From Methyloglobulus morosus KoM1 (lineage in GTDB: Bacteria; Pseudomonadota; Gammaproteobacteria; Methylococcales; Methylomonadaceae), in assembly GCF_000496735.2 (NCBI RefSeq), contig NZ_AYLO01000018.1, positions 1 to 32,913 of the forward strand: DNA of 32,913 nucleotides. The letters are read 5' to 3'. Each line of letters begins with the position of its first letter. Position 1 is the stretch's first letter. Below are positions 1 through 8,187 of the stretch, piece by piece. The position numbers and the translations under genes are program-made. Below the pieces are notes generated by a model that did no database searches, was not told the DNA's origin, and saw only the letters and a list, made by a program, of their open reading frames with translations.

Positions 1-1
1 A

Positions 2-802
2 CTTTCCTATGATTCATTGTTAAAGAAGGACATTCCCGTAATGGATTGGGAAAACCAGTATATGCCATATCTTCTCAGCGTTGTTCTTAACCAACACAGT
101 ATAGAGAGACAGGTAATTAATACATTGATAAGCGCACAAGCAATGCGTTGTGTTGTTGATACTTCATCAATAGAAGAAGAAGCGCAGAACTGGATATTCA
201 ATGGTTGTGATAAAACGCAAGTCTATTTTAAGCTGATAGCTTATGGTAATTATGCTCTTGAGAGGTTTAAACTCTCCACTGATCGCGTCAATCGAGTTCT
301 TAAATTTAATGATATTTTAAAAAATAAGGATAAATTAAAGGAACACATAGATGAGATGGGTGTATTTTTTATAAGTTGTTCTGATCCGATTGAAACGTTT
401 CCATCACACCAAAGACCTTGGAAGCAAGATATTGACCACGCAATAGCTTACATTAAAACTACCGAACATGAACTGTTAAGAGCCGCCGTTCTCGATACAT
501 CCCAGGCTAGTCCCACAAAGCCAGTATTACTTGAAGGGAAATTTACGAAGTCTAATAAAATCATTCATCTAACTTGGACAGCTCCGAAAAATGGTGATCA
601 CGTAATAGCTTATAAAGTAAAAAAACTGGATATAAACGATGACAAAGCGGATGATTGGATATTGGTCGATATATCATTTACACTACAGCTTACATTGCCC
701 CTGTCAACTAATAAAAAAGGGGTAAAAATGCAATTCCAAGTCATCCCTTTCAACCGAACTGGGGACGGCCCTCCAAGCAATATAGCTACAGTAGTAATAT
801 GA
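2..802 (+). CDS. Fibronectin type III domain protein, 5'-truncated by the window edge
   Basis: The reading frame is open to the first bases of the window, so the true start lies upstream; the first in-window initiator is a TTG at 17 with no convincing ribosome binding site. About 267 residues are visible. The first ~165 are largely polar and charged with no motif I recognise. The last ~90 read as a fibronectin type III fold: a TWTAP motif after a hydrophobic strand, then a GDGPPSN turn near the C-terminus, which is typical of the final Fn3 strands. I see no signal peptide or membrane segment in the visible part. Base composition is more AT-rich than in the nif genes to the right. Fn3 modules usually mediate binding, so a role cannot be assigned. 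No link to nitrogen fixation is visible. Confidence 0.7.
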   Translation, partial: LSYDSLLKKDIPVMDWENQYMPYLLSVVLNQHSIERQVINTLISAQAMRCVVDTSSIEEEAQNWIFNGCDKTQVYFKLIAYGNYALERFKLSTDRVNRVLKFNDILKNKDKLKEHIDEMGVFFISCSDPIETFPSHQRPWKQDIDHAIAYIKTTEHELLRAAVLDTSQASPTKPVLLEGKFTKSNKIIHLTWTAPKNGDHVIAYKVKKLDINDDKADDWILVDISFTLQLTLPLSTNKKGVKMQFQVIPFNRTGDGPPSNIATVVI

Positions 803-876
803 CTCAGGTGGATACGTAAAACATCGTTCCGTCCCGAGCCATAATATTTTCTTGATAAGAATGCCAATTGTACAGT

Positions 877-1311
877 CTAGATGAACTGCCACCATACATA
901 GAAAAGAATTGGCGGTAATAGCGCTGGAGCTGACAAGCCAAATAAATGTGTCCATTTATTACCCAAGATTGGTGGAACTTCTAAAGACTGTTCGGAAGGT
1001 GTTTCTTTTTCGCAGTAAAAGCAGTACAAGAGGCTGGTATTGATAATGGCAGCCAACACCGTAATCCAAACAAGTAAAGCCGAAGCACAGCCGAGGAGTG
1101 GAATTAAATCTGCTAACTTGGCAATTTGGACTTCGTACTTCGGGTATCCGGGCGGCCACACGAGTAGTGTGGCGTATGCCGAAAAAATAAACGAGTGTGA
1201 CATGAGGAGCCACGAGATCCTGTGACTGATTAGATTGTCTTCATGTTCAACTTGTGACCTTACGATGCGGGAAAGTGTTGAAATCTCAGAATTGTCGCTG
1301 ATTGTACTCAT
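877..1311 (-). CDS. Small predicted membrane protein
   Basis: The gene encodes 144 residues. A hydrophilic N-terminus of about 30 residues is rich in acidic and polar side chains. Three hydrophobic stretches follow, near residues 33-52, 68-95 and 126-143, which suggests two or three transmembrane helices. A short soluble loop rich in Glu and Pro separates the last two. The N-terminal EHEDNLISHRISWLL pattern followed by a hydrophobic helix occurs in small uncharacterised bacterial membrane proteins, but I cannot name a family with confidence. An AAAGG-like ribosome binding site precedes the ATG by about 10 bases. It converges with the Fn3 gene, their ends lying 74 bp apart, and points away from nifB. 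Function is unknown. Confidence 0.55.
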   Translation of the reverse strand: MSTISDNSEISTLSRIVRSQVEHEDNLISHRISWLLMSHSFIFSAYATLLVWPPGYPKYEVQIAKLADLIPLLGCASALLVWITVLAAIINTSLLYCFYCEKETPSEQSLEVPPILGNKWTHLFGLSAPALLPPILFYVWWQFI

Positions 1312-1761
1312 GGAGTGCTACCTTTGTCTAATGAACGAACAAAAACGCAAATAGATCGGGAAATTGTAACATTAATAAAAATTTGACTCGTACATTTTAC
1401 TTCAAAGCAGGCAGAAATTTATTTAACCCGTAAGATCTGAAAATCGACACCAGATCGACATTCTTCCAGACCCATCCCCTCAAAGTCTTAATACTCCAAC
1501 AATTATGAGAGTCCGCTGTGGGTCGCAATTGCCAGTTGATAAGCAAGACAAAATGAAGCCGTGAGTGGCTGGTTTGAATAATTTTTAGCGGCTTTTTTCG
1601 TATGATTTTGGGTGGCTTTTTCGATGATAATACGCAAAAACAATAGAAACAATTATAAATGATAACGACCATAGGTTGTTTTTGAACGTCTGACTTAGGA
1701 AAATAAAAGTTCAGTCCTGATAGTCGGCCCGTGATCCAGGGCGTGTAAAAACGTTAAAAAA

Positions 1762-1776
1762 ATGGGTTGAACCCAT
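1762..1776. repeat. Perfect 7-bp dyad, ATGGGTT-G-AACCCAT
   Basis: Two 7-base arms are exact inverted copies around a single base. The site lies 372 bp upstream of the nifB -24/-12 promoter. It could be an operator for an unknown dimeric regulator or a chance palindrome; no T-run follows, so a terminator is unlikely. Confidence 0.4.
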
Positions 1777-2022
1777 CCAAGCCTTGAGGGTATAGAAATG
1801 GCTCTTGGGTCGATAGCACCACATTTCGATAGTTGAGCCAATCGTTGTCTCGCATCCTTTCACACACAACACAACGTAATAGAACCCCGCCAGTTAGCTA
1901 CCCCGGAATTAAAGAGCCCTAAATCATTGGGGTTGATTTTTTGTTTTTGACGCAAACGAAGTCAAGTCCTAACTAGGAACACGTACTAAACAATACCAAG
2001 CATTAAGCTGAAAGTAGCATTT

Positions 2023-2038
2023 TGTTACTTTTCATACA
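2023..2038 (+). promoter_or_regulatory. NifA upstream activator site 1 for nifB
   Basis: The sequence TGT-TACTTTTCAT-ACA fits the NifA enhancer consensus TGT-N10-ACA exactly. It lies about 110 bp before the -24 element, the usual distance for an enhancer acting on sigma-54 RNA polymerase by DNA looping. Confidence 0.75.
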
Positions 2039-2062
2039 AAAGTTTACAAAACTACAAGAAAC

Positions 2063-2078
2063 TGTAGAAGTTCAGACA
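2063..2078 (+). promoter_or_regulatory. NifA upstream activator site 2 for nifB
   Basis: The sequence TGT-AGAAGTTCAG-ACA is a second exact TGT-N10-ACA match. It starts 40 bp after the first, close to four helical turns, so both sites would face the same side of the DNA. Confidence 0.75.
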
Positions 2079-2102
2079 ATTGATAAAGCTATCGATATTT
2101 TA

Positions 2103-2115
2103 TAATTAATTGATA
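2103..2115 (-). promoter_or_regulatory. IHF-like site between the activator sites and the nifB promoter
   Basis: On the minus strand the bases read TATCAATTAATTA, matching the IHF consensus WATCAANNNNTTR at every specified position. It sits between the second activator site (ending 2078) and the -24 element (2134), where IHF bends DNA at many nif promoters. The region is AT-rich, so a chance match is possible. Confidence 0.55.
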
Positions 2116-2133
2116 ATAAACAATATTTATATT

Positions 2134-2149
2134 TGGCATGACTATTGCA
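2134..2149 (+). promoter_or_regulatory. Sigma-54 (-24/-12) promoter of the nifB operon
   Basis: TGGCATG-ACTA-TTGCA has the invariant GG and GC 12 bases apart and matches TGGCAYR-N4-TTGCW throughout. Transcription should begin near 2160, leaving a leader of about 60 bases before the nifB ATG. With the two NifA sites and the IHF-like site this is a textbook NifA/RpoN promoter. It probably drives the plus-strand genes that follow, up to the bacterioferritin gene. Confidence 0.85.
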
Positions 2150-2223
2150 AATTTTGATTTGAATAGTTTGATTTGAAAGAATTGGTGTTGTCGATAAACG
2201 GGTTCTAAATTGAGGAGCAAAAC

Positions 2224-3786
2224 ATGCTAAACGAATTAAATATAGAGGTATCTACGCCGCCACCTGACCTGGATGCAGTCTTGCAACAAGTCGCCGAACA
2301 CAAAGGCTGCGGTACTGAGGGCGGTTCAGGAAAAGCGAGTTGCGGTTCTGGCGCAGGGGAGAACGACCTGCCCCAAGAAATTTGGGATAAGGTCAAAAAC
2401 CATCCCTGCTACAGCGAAGAAGCGCATCACCATTATGCACGTATGCACGTGGCGGTTGCGCCAGCTTGTAATATCCAATGCAATTATTGCAACCGTAAAT
2501 ACGATTGTGCGAATGAAAGCCGTCCGGGCGTGGTGAGTGAAAAGCTGTCGCCGGAAACGGCGGCGAAAAAAGTGTTGGCGGTGGCTTCCACCATCCCACA
2601 AATGACGGTGCTCGGTATCGCCGGCCCTGGCGATCCCCTGGCCAATCCTGAAAAAACGTTCAAGACGTTTGAGTTGATTGCGAAGACTGCGCCCGATATT
2701 AAATTGTGCGTGTCCACTAACGGCTTGGCCTTGCCCGACCATGTCGAGGAATTGTCAAAATATAACATCGACCATGTCACCATTACCATCAACATGATCG
2801 ACCCGGAAGTCGGCGCCAAGATCTATCCTTGGGTGTACTACAAGAAAAAACGCTATACCGGCGTGGAAGCCGCGAAAATCTTGACTGATCGCCAGTTGCT
2901 AGGACTGGAAATGTTGACTGAGCGCGGCATCTTGTCCAAAATCAATTCGGTGATGATCCCTGGTGTAAACGATAAGCATTTGGTTGAAGTCAATAAGGCC
3001 GTCAAGTCCCGTGGTGCGTTCTTGCACAATATCATGCCGCTTATCTCCGCGCCGGAACACGGCACGGTATTCGGCCTGACAGGCCAACGCGGGCCGACCG
3101 CACAAGAGTTGAAAGCCTTGCAAGACAGTTGCGAAGGCGAGATGAACATGATGCGCCATTGCCGCCAATGCCGTGCGGACGCGGTAGGCTTGTTGGGTGA
3201 AGACCGCAGTGCCGAATTCACTACCGATAAGATCATGGAGATGGAAGTCAGTTACGATCTTGAATCCCGCAAGGCTTATCAAGATGCGGTAGAGATAGAG
3301 CGTTTGGCTGTATCTGCCGCAAAGAAATCCGAAATGGAAACCTTGGCCGGTGAGCATAGCGACATCAGTATGTTGATCGCGGTCGCTACCAAAGGCGGCG
3401 GTAAAGTGAACGAGCATTTCGGCCACGCGAATGAATTCCAAGTTTATGAGCTTACCACGGGCGGTGCAAAATTCGTCGGTCACCGCCGGGTCGATTTGTA
3501 TTGCCAGGGCGGTTATGGCGAAGAAGAGTCGCTATCAACCGTCATTCGCGCTATCAACGATTGTCACGCAGTCTTTGTTGCCAAGATCGGCGGCTGTCCG
3601 AAGAACGACTTGAAAACGGCAGGTATCGATCCAGTCGACCAATATGCCGGTGAGTTTATCGAACAATCCGCCATTGCCTACTTTAAGGCGTATCTCGACA
3701 AGGTGAAAAGCGGCGAAATCGAACATGTCGTGCGTGGCGATGCACAGATTCGCCAAGGTGCGTTAATGGCTTCGTCAGCCGCTTAA
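2224..3786 (+). CDS. nifB: NifB, FeMo-cofactor core (NifB-co) synthase
   Basis: A radical SAM enzyme that fuses two [4Fe-4S] clusters and inserts the central carbide to make NifB-co, the first committed FeMo-co precursor. The 520-residue protein carries the radical SAM motif CNIQCNYC with Cys82, Cys86 and Cys89. Upstream is the [11 protein letters not shown] segment (Cys62 and nearby His) that belongs to the accessory-cluster ligands. [11 protein letters not shown] follows as the SAM-binding GGE-like region. From about residue 380 there is a NifX-like C-terminal domain ([10 protein letters not shown]), giving the long two-domain form common in Proteobacteria. TGAGGAGC precedes the ATG. It is the first gene after a strong sigma-54/NifA promoter and so probably heads the accessory operon. 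No key residue appears to be missing. Confidence 0.97.
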   Translation: MLNELNIEVSTPPPDLDAVLQQVAEHKGCGTEGGSGKASCGSGAGENDLPQEIWDKVKNHPCYSEEAHHHYARMHVAVAPACNIQCNYCNRKYDCANESRPGVVSEKLSPETAAKKVLAVASTIPQMTVLGIAGPGDPLANPEKTFKTFELIAKTAPDIKLCVSTNGLALPDHVEELSKYNIDHVTITINMIDPEVGAKIYPWVYYKKKRYTGVEAAKILTDRQLLGLEMLTERGILSKINSVMIPGVNDKHLVEVNKAVKSRGAFLHNIMPLISAPEHGTVFGLTGQRGPTAQELKALQDSCEGEMNMMRHCRQCRADAVGLLGEDRSAEFTTDKIMEMEVSYDLESRKAYQDAVEIERLAVSAAKKSEMETLAGEHSDISMLIAVATKGGGKVNEHFGHANEFQVYELTTGGAKFVGHRRVDLYCQGGYGEEESLSTVIRAINDCHAVFVAKIGGCPKNDLKTAGIDPVDQYAGEFIEQSAIAYFKAYLDKVKSGEIEHVVRGDAQIRQGALMASSAA

Positions 3787-3864
3787 CAACGTATCGCACC
3801 GAAGGTGGCTGCGTCTAAAGCGTAGTCACCGACGGTGGATTATTAAGTTTAAGGAGCTAAACCA

Positions 3865-4089
3865 ATGACCTATAAAATTGTTGAATCGAATTGTACCGGG
3901 TGTTCAGCCTGCGAACCGGAATGCCCTAACAAGGCAATTTCCGAAACCAAAGACGGATTATTTATCATCGATCCCAATAAATGCACCGAATGCATCGGGC
4001 ATCATGACGAAGCGCAGTGCGTCGCTGTCTGTCCGATTGATAAGACCTGCATTATCGACACTTCTTTCCCACGTTACCAGGCTGCCTAG
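3865..4089 (+). CDS. fdxN: 2[4Fe-4S] ferredoxin, nifB-linked (FdxN type)
   Basis: A 74-residue bacterial-type ferredoxin. Cys10, 13, 16 and 20 form the first CxxCxxCxxxC motif. Cys40, 43, 52 and 56 form the second, which is stretched by an IGHHDEAQ insertion between its second and third cysteines, as is usual for this nif-linked subfamily. An AAGGAGC ribosome binding site precedes the ATG. Small ferredoxins directly after nifB are known to donate electrons to or support NifB in other diazotrophs. Position 78 bp after nifB and 9 bp before the A-type carrier gene supports that role here. The gene symbol rests on context as well as sequence. Confidence 0.9.
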   Translation: MTYKIVESNCTGCSACEPECPNKAISETKDGLFIIDPNKCTECIGHHDEAQCVAVCPIDKTCIIDTSFPRYQAA

Positions 4090-4098
4090 GAGCGATTT

Positions 4099-4473
4099 AT
4101 GGATATTACAATAACAAGCGGCGCGGAAAAATTCATCAAACGGATGGTGAATTTCAGCGGCATGGGGGCAGGCGCAGGATTTCGTCTGTCAGTAAAGCCC
4201 GGTGGTTGTTCCGGGCTGGCTTCGGAATTTTCGGTAGAGGCCGAGCCGTTACCCGGCGATGCCGCTTTTACCATACAAGGCATAAAGCTATTCCTGCCTG
4301 CTGAAAGCCGCTTGTTGTTGCAGGGCGTCACCATGGATTTTGTCGAAACGCCTATGTCGAGCGGTTTTGTCTTTCAAGATCCGAAATCAACAGGTTGCGG
4401 GACTTGCAGTACCAGTGCGCCTGCTGGCGGCAGTGAAGTTAAGGTGGTTAGTTTTCAACCCAAAGCTAATTAA
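4099..4473 (+). CDS. A-type Fe-S cluster carrier (NifIscA-like)
   Basis: A 124-residue HesB/IscA-family protein that carries Fe-S clusters to client apoproteins. Three conserved cysteines are visible: Cys37 in GGCSG, and Cys100 and Cys103 in the C-terminal GCGTC. The N-terminus (ITITSGAEKFIKRM) and the SGFVFQDP segment are typical of the family. A run of about 17 residues after the last Cys makes it a little longer than housekeeping IscA. It lies between the ferredoxin and the TPR gene in the nifB operon, so it probably serves nitrogenase maturation. The ATG is preceded by AGGAGCGATTT. Confidence 0.92.
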   Translation: MDITITSGAEKFIKRMVNFSGMGAGAGFRLSVKPGGCSGLASEFSVEAEPLPGDAAFTIQGIKLFLPAESRLLLQGVTMDFVETPMSSGFVFQDPKSTGCGTCSTSAPAGGSEVKVVSFQPKAN

Positions 4474-4497
4474 CCAAGGCGCGGGGTAGATAAGCTT

Positions 4498-5031
4498 ATG
4501 TCCGCAGCCGGGTTGTCATTAGAGATTTCCGATCCCATCCTGGACACGGCTTATTTGGGTGAAGGATTGCCCGCTGAAGCTGAACAGCATTTGCAACTGG
4601 CGGGACAGAATTACCATCAGGACGAAACAGCGGTCATGCACCTGAATAAGGCGAAGCAGGCCGCACCGGATCATCCGGCAGTATTTATTGGTTTTTATCG
4701 GTTTTATTTTTACAAAAACCAATTGGCCGAGGCGTTGAAGATTGCCCAAGAGTGTCTGGTTAAAGCAGCGCGTGATAACGGTATGGATTCAGATTGGCGG
4801 AAAGCAAAGCCGGACGATGCCGACTTTGATAATTTTGGGGCGATTATGCCGCGCTTTTTCTTATTCACCCTTAAAGGCTACGGTTATTTGCAGTTGCGGC
4901 TTGGAAATTTGGATGAGGGCCGTACGGCAATAACCAAGTTGTTGGAGCTCGATCCCAACGACAAGACGGGCGGCAAAGTGCTATTGACGGTATTGGAGCG
5001 GCGTGAAAATGGCGACGAAGACGGAGATTGA
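4498..5031 (+). CDS. TPR-repeat nif accessory protein
   Basis: The 177-residue protein contains at least two tetratricopeptide-like helical pairs. One lies near residues 45-85 (LNKAKQAAPDHPAVFIGFYRFYFYKNQLAEALKIA region) and one near 120-160, ending in LLELDPNDKTGGK. It has no signal peptide or membrane segment, so it is probably a cytosolic protein-interaction scaffold. Homologous TPR proteins lie between nifB and the LRV gene in some diazotrophs, but their function is not established. The 3' end overlaps the next gene by 23 bases, so the two are likely translationally coupled. There is no strong Shine-Dalgarno before the ATG. Confidence 0.8.
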   Translation: MSAAGLSLEISDPILDTAYLGEGLPAEAEQHLQLAGQNYHQDETAVMHLNKAKQAAPDHPAVFIGFYRFYFYKNQLAEALKIAQECLVKAARDNGMDSDWRKAKPDDADFDNFGAIMPRFFLFTLKGYGYLQLRLGNLDEGRTAITKLLELDPNDKTGGKVLLTVLERRENGDEDGD

Positions 5032-5812
5032 CGAAGCGCGGGACTGGGAGGGCAGATTGCTGGACTGTTCTGCGTGCGAACAGTTTGCAAACCAAGCTGA
5101 AGGCCGTTGCCGTCTTGGTCATGCCTGCGTACAAGACCGTTATGCACGACGTATCGACCGATTTTTTCGCTGGAATCCAAAGCTTGCCACGGATTACATT
5201 ACGCATCCTTATTTTGAAGTGCGCGCCGTGGCGGCAAAATACCTGGACATCTTTCATCTGCAAAGGCTGCTGCACGATCCTGATGAAACCGTACGCCAAA
5301 GTGTCGTCCTACGCTTGCCCGCCAACTCACGGCAGATCAAGGCCCTGAAATCAGACCCGGATAGGGAAGTACGGATTCGGGTGGCGCAGCGTCTGGAAAC
5401 CCATGAACTGATGGGCATGGTGAACGATCCCGATTATTACGTGAGGCAGGTTGTGGCGCGCAGGTTGCCGCTAGAAAAACTGGCAGTTATGGTCAATGAC
5501 CGCGACCCTGAGGTACGTAAAGTCGTCGCTCGGCGTATCGGCCTACAAGGGCTGCTGACTTTGGCCAAAGATACTGAGGCAAGTGTTCGTCTGGAAGCGG
5601 TTTTGCGGTTACATGTCGATCACCTCAAAGCGCTGGTTAAGGATCCGGATTGGCGGGTACGTTATGAAATCGCAGGTAGGCTGGATCGGGGTAGCTTGGA
5701 AGGCTTTAGAAGCGATCCTGAGCTGGCCGTACGCGAATTGGTCGAACAACGTCTTTCCTCTTACTTTACTTTTCCTGTCAAAGGACAAAGTGGCGTTATA
5801 GTGCCTAACTAA
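5009..5812 (+). CDS. LRV/HEAT-like repeat Fe-S protein
   Basis: The protein has two parts. The N-terminal ~45 residues carry four cysteines (Cys20, 23, 34 and 40: DCSACEQFA then GRCRLGHAC) suited to a [4Fe-4S] cluster. The rest is seven or eight copies of a ~24-residue helical repeat with a DPDxxVRxxVAxRL core. This matches the leucine-rich-variant (LRV) protein known from the Azotobacter vinelandii nif region. I chose ATG 5009 because GGAG at 4995-4998 is well spaced from it; GTG 5003 in the same frame would add two residues. It overlaps the TPR gene and is followed by nifZ after 11 bases. A role in cluster maturation or redox protection is inferred from context only. Confidence 0.85.
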   Translation: MATKTEIDEARDWEGRLLDCSACEQFANQAEGRCRLGHACVQDRYARRIDRFFRWNPKLATDYITHPYFEVRAVAAKYLDIFHLQRLLHDPDETVRQSVVLRLPANSRQIKALKSDPDREVRIRVAQRLETHELMGMVNDPDYYVRQVVARRLPLEKLAVMVNDRDPEVRKVVARRIGLQGLLTLAKDTEASVRLEAVLRLHVDHLKALVKDPDWRVRYEIAGRLDRGSLEGFRSDPELAVRELVEQRLSSYFTFPVKGQSGVIVPN

Positions 5813-5823
5813 AGGAGAATTTT

Positions 5824-6144
5824 ATGGGTGACATCAGCCGAGATAGTGAAGTTAACGAATTGAACAGTCCGCCGAAGTATAATTTTGGCGAAAAGGTCAA
5901 ATCAAAGAAAGTCGTGCGTAATGATGGCACGTTTAACGGTGCGGAAATTGGCGAAACCTTAGTTAAAAAAGGCGAGATCGGCTATGTCAAGAGCATCAAC
6001 ACCTTTTTGCAACAGTATTACATTTATGCGGTGGATTTTCCTGAACGGGGTTATGCCGTTGGAATGAAAGGCCGGGAATTGGAATCGTTGGATAACCCGC
6101 CGCCGCCGAAAGAAAAATTGGAAGAAGGGGCGGAAATTGCATGA
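5824..6144 (+). CDS. nifZ: NifZ, P-cluster maturation factor
   Basis: The 106-residue protein has the NifZ SH3-like core: a FGEKVKSKKVVRNDGT segment, then KKGEIGYVKSINTFLQQYYIYAVDF and a short acidic tail. NifZ is needed in other bacteria for formation of the second P-cluster of NifDK. An AAAGGAG site lies 5 bases before the ATG. Its last four bases (ATGA) overlap the start of the next, nifZ-like gene, which implies translational coupling. Confidence 0.92.
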   Translation: MGDISRDSEVNELNSPPKYNFGEKVKSKKVVRNDGTFNGAEIGETLVKKGEIGYVKSINTFLQQYYIYAVDFPERGYAVGMKGRELESLDNPPPPKEKLEEGAEIA

Positions 6145-6380
6145 TTGACTTGCGCCAACCCAAATTCCAATGGGGTCAAAAAATTTTTGCAGAGATCGAC
6201 CTGTGCAATGACGGCTCTTATCCGGATCATGAGCTTGAAGCGGTGTTGGTTGCCGCCGGTAGCCCCGGTGAAATCGTCAATGTCGGCCATCATGAAGATG
6301 CCAATGTGCCAATTTATCTGGTCGAGTTCGCCAGCGGTCATGTCATCGGTTGCTTGGAAGAAGAGCTACGCTTGGGATGA
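6141..6380 (+). CDS. nifZ: Second, shorter NifZ-family protein
   Basis: The 79-residue protein repeats the NifZ pattern in reduced form: KFQWGQKIFAEIDLCNDGSYPDHE, then AAGSPGEIVNVGHHEDANVPIYLVEF and a CLEEELRL end. It starts within the stop of the preceding nifZ (ATGA). The pair looks like an old tandem duplication with divergence. The first copy has an extended N-terminus and a Pro-Glu tail, while this one is close to the minimal domain. The two may act on different clients or form a heterodimer; this is inference. Confidence 0.85.
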   Translation: MIDLRQPKFQWGQKIFAEIDLCNDGSYPDHELEAVLVAAGSPGEIVNVGHHEDANVPIYLVEFASGHVIGCLEEELRLG

Positions 6381-6418
6381 TGGTCATGACCGCCTTATTG
6401 TCAGGAGAATCGGCTACC

Positions 6419-6781
6419 ATGAATTGCAGAATCTTAGCAAAAGCAACGGTTATGGCACATTCTCCGCAGCCTAATGAAATGGATCTTAAGCGCATTGAAC
6501 GCGCCCTGGTTAACCGCAAACGCTACCGTTATGTATCGCCGATGGTACAGGCCACGGTTAACGGATACCTTATCACCAGCCCTTGCTGTTCTAGGAATAT
6601 TGACCCCGATGGCGGCATCATCGATATCGCCCGACTGGAGTTTATGGCTGAAGAACAAGGCTGGCGCTTATATCATAAGGATCATAAGACCGGGGCATGG
6701 TCTGCTTATGCCGATTACCCCGCCTTGCGACCGATTTTGGCGGTATTGCGCGATGATCCAGAACGGAGGTTTTGGCAATGA
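6419..6781 (+). CDS. Small conserved nif-operon protein of unknown function
   Basis: About 120 residues. The core runs from RYRYVSP through SPCCSRNIDPDGG to a C-terminus ending ERRFWQ, and includes a Cys-Cys pair that could bind metal or a cluster. I chose ATG 6419 because AGGAG lies 11 bases before it. Alternatives in frame are ATG 6377, which would overlap the preceding stop as ATGATGG, and ATG 6452. It has no signal peptide or membrane helix. Its stop overlaps the nifS start as ATGA. Its place between nifZ and nifS suggests a role in cluster assembly, but the family is not one I can name. Confidence 0.7.
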   Translation: MNCRILAKATVMAHSPQPNEMDLKRIERALVNRKRYRYVSPMVQATVNGYLITSPCCSRNIDPDGGIIDIARLEFMAEEQGWRLYHKDHKTGAWSAYADYPALRPILAVLRDDPERRFWQ

Positions 6782-7935
6782 TCGCAACCAACACCATAGT
6801 CTATCTCGACAACAATTCCACCACCGCAATCGCGCCTGAGTGTATGGCTGCAGTCGCGGCTTCCCTGCAGGATAATTTCGGCAACCCGTCCAGCAAACAT
6901 AGGTTGGGTGAGGCGGCGAAACTGAAAGTCCTGGCCGCACGTGCCCAAGTAGCGGCATTGGTAGGCGCGACCTCGCCGGAAATCGTATTCACCAGCAGCG
7001 GTACCGAAGCTATCCATCACGCGATATTGGGGGCATTGGCCTTATGCCCTGACAAATCGCACATCATAACCAGCGTGGTCGAACATCCATCCCAACTTGC
7101 GCTGTTGCAGCACTTGGAAGGCCAAGGCAAACGGATAACTTATCTTCCGGTCAATACTTGCGGACAGCTTAATTTTGACGACCTGAGCAACGCTATCACA
7201 AGTGACACAGCTTTAATATCGCTGATGTGGGCCAATAATGAAACCGGTGCGTTATTCCCGATTGCCAAAGCGGCGCAAATAGCCGCCGAAAAGGGCGTAC
7301 TGTTCCATACCGATGCCGTGCAGGCGGTCGGCAAAGTAGCGATTGACTTGAGCCAAGTCCCCGTCGATTTCCTCTCACTTTCCGGCCATAAGCTGCACGC
7401 CACCAAAGGGATAGGGGCATTATTTGTGCGTAAAGGGCGCAAACTGCCACCGGTATTGTTTGGGCATCAGGAACGCGGACGACGTGGCGGCACCGAAAAC
7501 GTGCCAGGGATTATCGCATTAGGCGTGGCGGCAGAACTCGCCATGACCGAATTAAAATTGCAATCCGAGGCGCGGGTGGCGGCATTACGGGATAGTCTGG
7601 AACAAAAAATTCTGGCGTTATTTCCCTGGAGTTCCGTCAACGGTGCAGCAAGCGAACGCCTGGCGGGCACTTCCAGCATTTGTTTTGGCGGGATCGATGC
7701 CGATTTGTTGATTACCAAACTGGATAAGGCAGAAATCTGCGTTTCTGCGGGCGCTGCCTGCACTTCCACCGGCACCGAACCGTCGCACGTATTGCTGGCA
7801 ATGGGGCTTAGCCCCGAACAGGCTGCGGCCACCATCCGGTTTTCGCTTAGCCGGTATACCAAAATGGAAGAAATTGATAGGGTTATCGAAGTTCTCCCGG
7901 AGCTGATTGACAATCTCCTGGCAGAGGCGGCATGA
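6778..7935 (+). CDS. nifS: NifS, cysteine desulfurase
   Basis: A PLP enzyme that takes sulfur from cysteine and passes it as a persulfide for Fe-S and FeMo-co assembly. The 385-residue protein starts with the typical YLDNNSTT segment. The PLP lysine is Lys205 in SGHKLHATKG and the catalytic cysteine is Cys328 in SAGAACTSTGTEPSHVL, close to the family positions. ATG 6778 is chosen because GGAGG lies 8 bases upstream; the frame could only be extended two codons to a TTG. No nifU lies beside it, which is unusual, because nifU and nifS normally pair. The scaffold may be the A-type carrier in this operon or a NifU/IscU encoded elsewhere. Confidence 0.93.
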   Translation: MIATNTIVYLDNNSTTAIAPECMAAVAASLQDNFGNPSSKHRLGEAAKLKVLAARAQVAALVGATSPEIVFTSSGTEAIHHAILGALALCPDKSHIITSVVEHPSQLALLQHLEGQGKRITYLPVNTCGQLNFDDLSNAITSDTALISLMWANNETGALFPIAKAAQIAAEKGVLFHTDAVQAVGKVAIDLSQVPVDFLSLSGHKLHATKGIGALFVRKGRKLPPVLFGHQERGRRGGTENVPGIIALGVAAELAMTELKLQSEARVAALRDSLEQKILALFPWSSVNGAASERLAGTSSICFGGIDADLLITKLDKAEICVSAGAACTSTGTEPSHVLLAMGLSPEQAAATIRFSLSRYTKMEEIDRVIEVLPELIDNLLAEAA

Positions 7936-7972
7936 CTGTAATTTGTTTAATTAATGCAATCTTGGAGATGCA

Positions 7973-8185
7973 ATGAAAGTTATGATCCGCAGAAATGACG
8001 CTGGTGTACTGTCTGCTTATGTGCCTAAAAAAGACTTGGAAGAACCCATTGTATTTCAGGAAAAACCTGAGCTTTGGGGCGGGATAGTGCATCTCGCCAA
8101 CGGCTGGCAATTGGAGCTGCCCATCCTGCCTCCGGGAACAACCCTGCCGTTAACGGTGGATGCGCGTAAGTTGGCCAGTGACTAA
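7973..8185 (+). CDS. nifT: NifT/FixU family protein
   Basis: A 70-residue protein with the family pattern MKVMIRR at the start, VPKKDLEEPIV in the middle, and LANGWQLELP before the end. NifT is widely conserved in nif operons, but its loss has little effect in species tested and its biochemical role is unknown. TTGGAGA precedes the ATG. It follows nifS after 37 bases and is followed after 2 bases by the next gene. Confidence 0.93.
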   Translation: MKVMIRRNDAGVLSAYVPKKDLEEPIVFQEKPELWGGIVHLANGWQLELPILPPGTTLPLTVDARKLASD

Positions 8186-8187
8186 CT

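Larger units (their letters stand above)
1312..2223. other. Long AT-rich spacer upstream of nifB
   Basis: I find no supported gene in these 912 bases. The right part (2023-2149) holds the nifB control elements listed separately. The left part holds the upstream region of the minus-strand membrane-protein gene and a perfect 7-bp dyad at 1762-1776. The stretch between about 1400 and 1900 shows no coding frame with a good ribosome binding site and may be degenerate DNA. Confidence 0.6.

Noticed and set aside
1397-1672. 91-codon minus-strand frame in the spacer before nifB
   Set aside because: It has no ribosome binding site, an unlikely composition (mixed Lys/Trp/Cys without pattern) and no family resemblance; treated as chance.
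3787-3864. Short CACCG-A-CGGTG palindromes after nifB as a terminator
   Set aside because: Stems are very short with no T-run, and the ferredoxin gene follows with its own good ribosome binding site; too weak to call.
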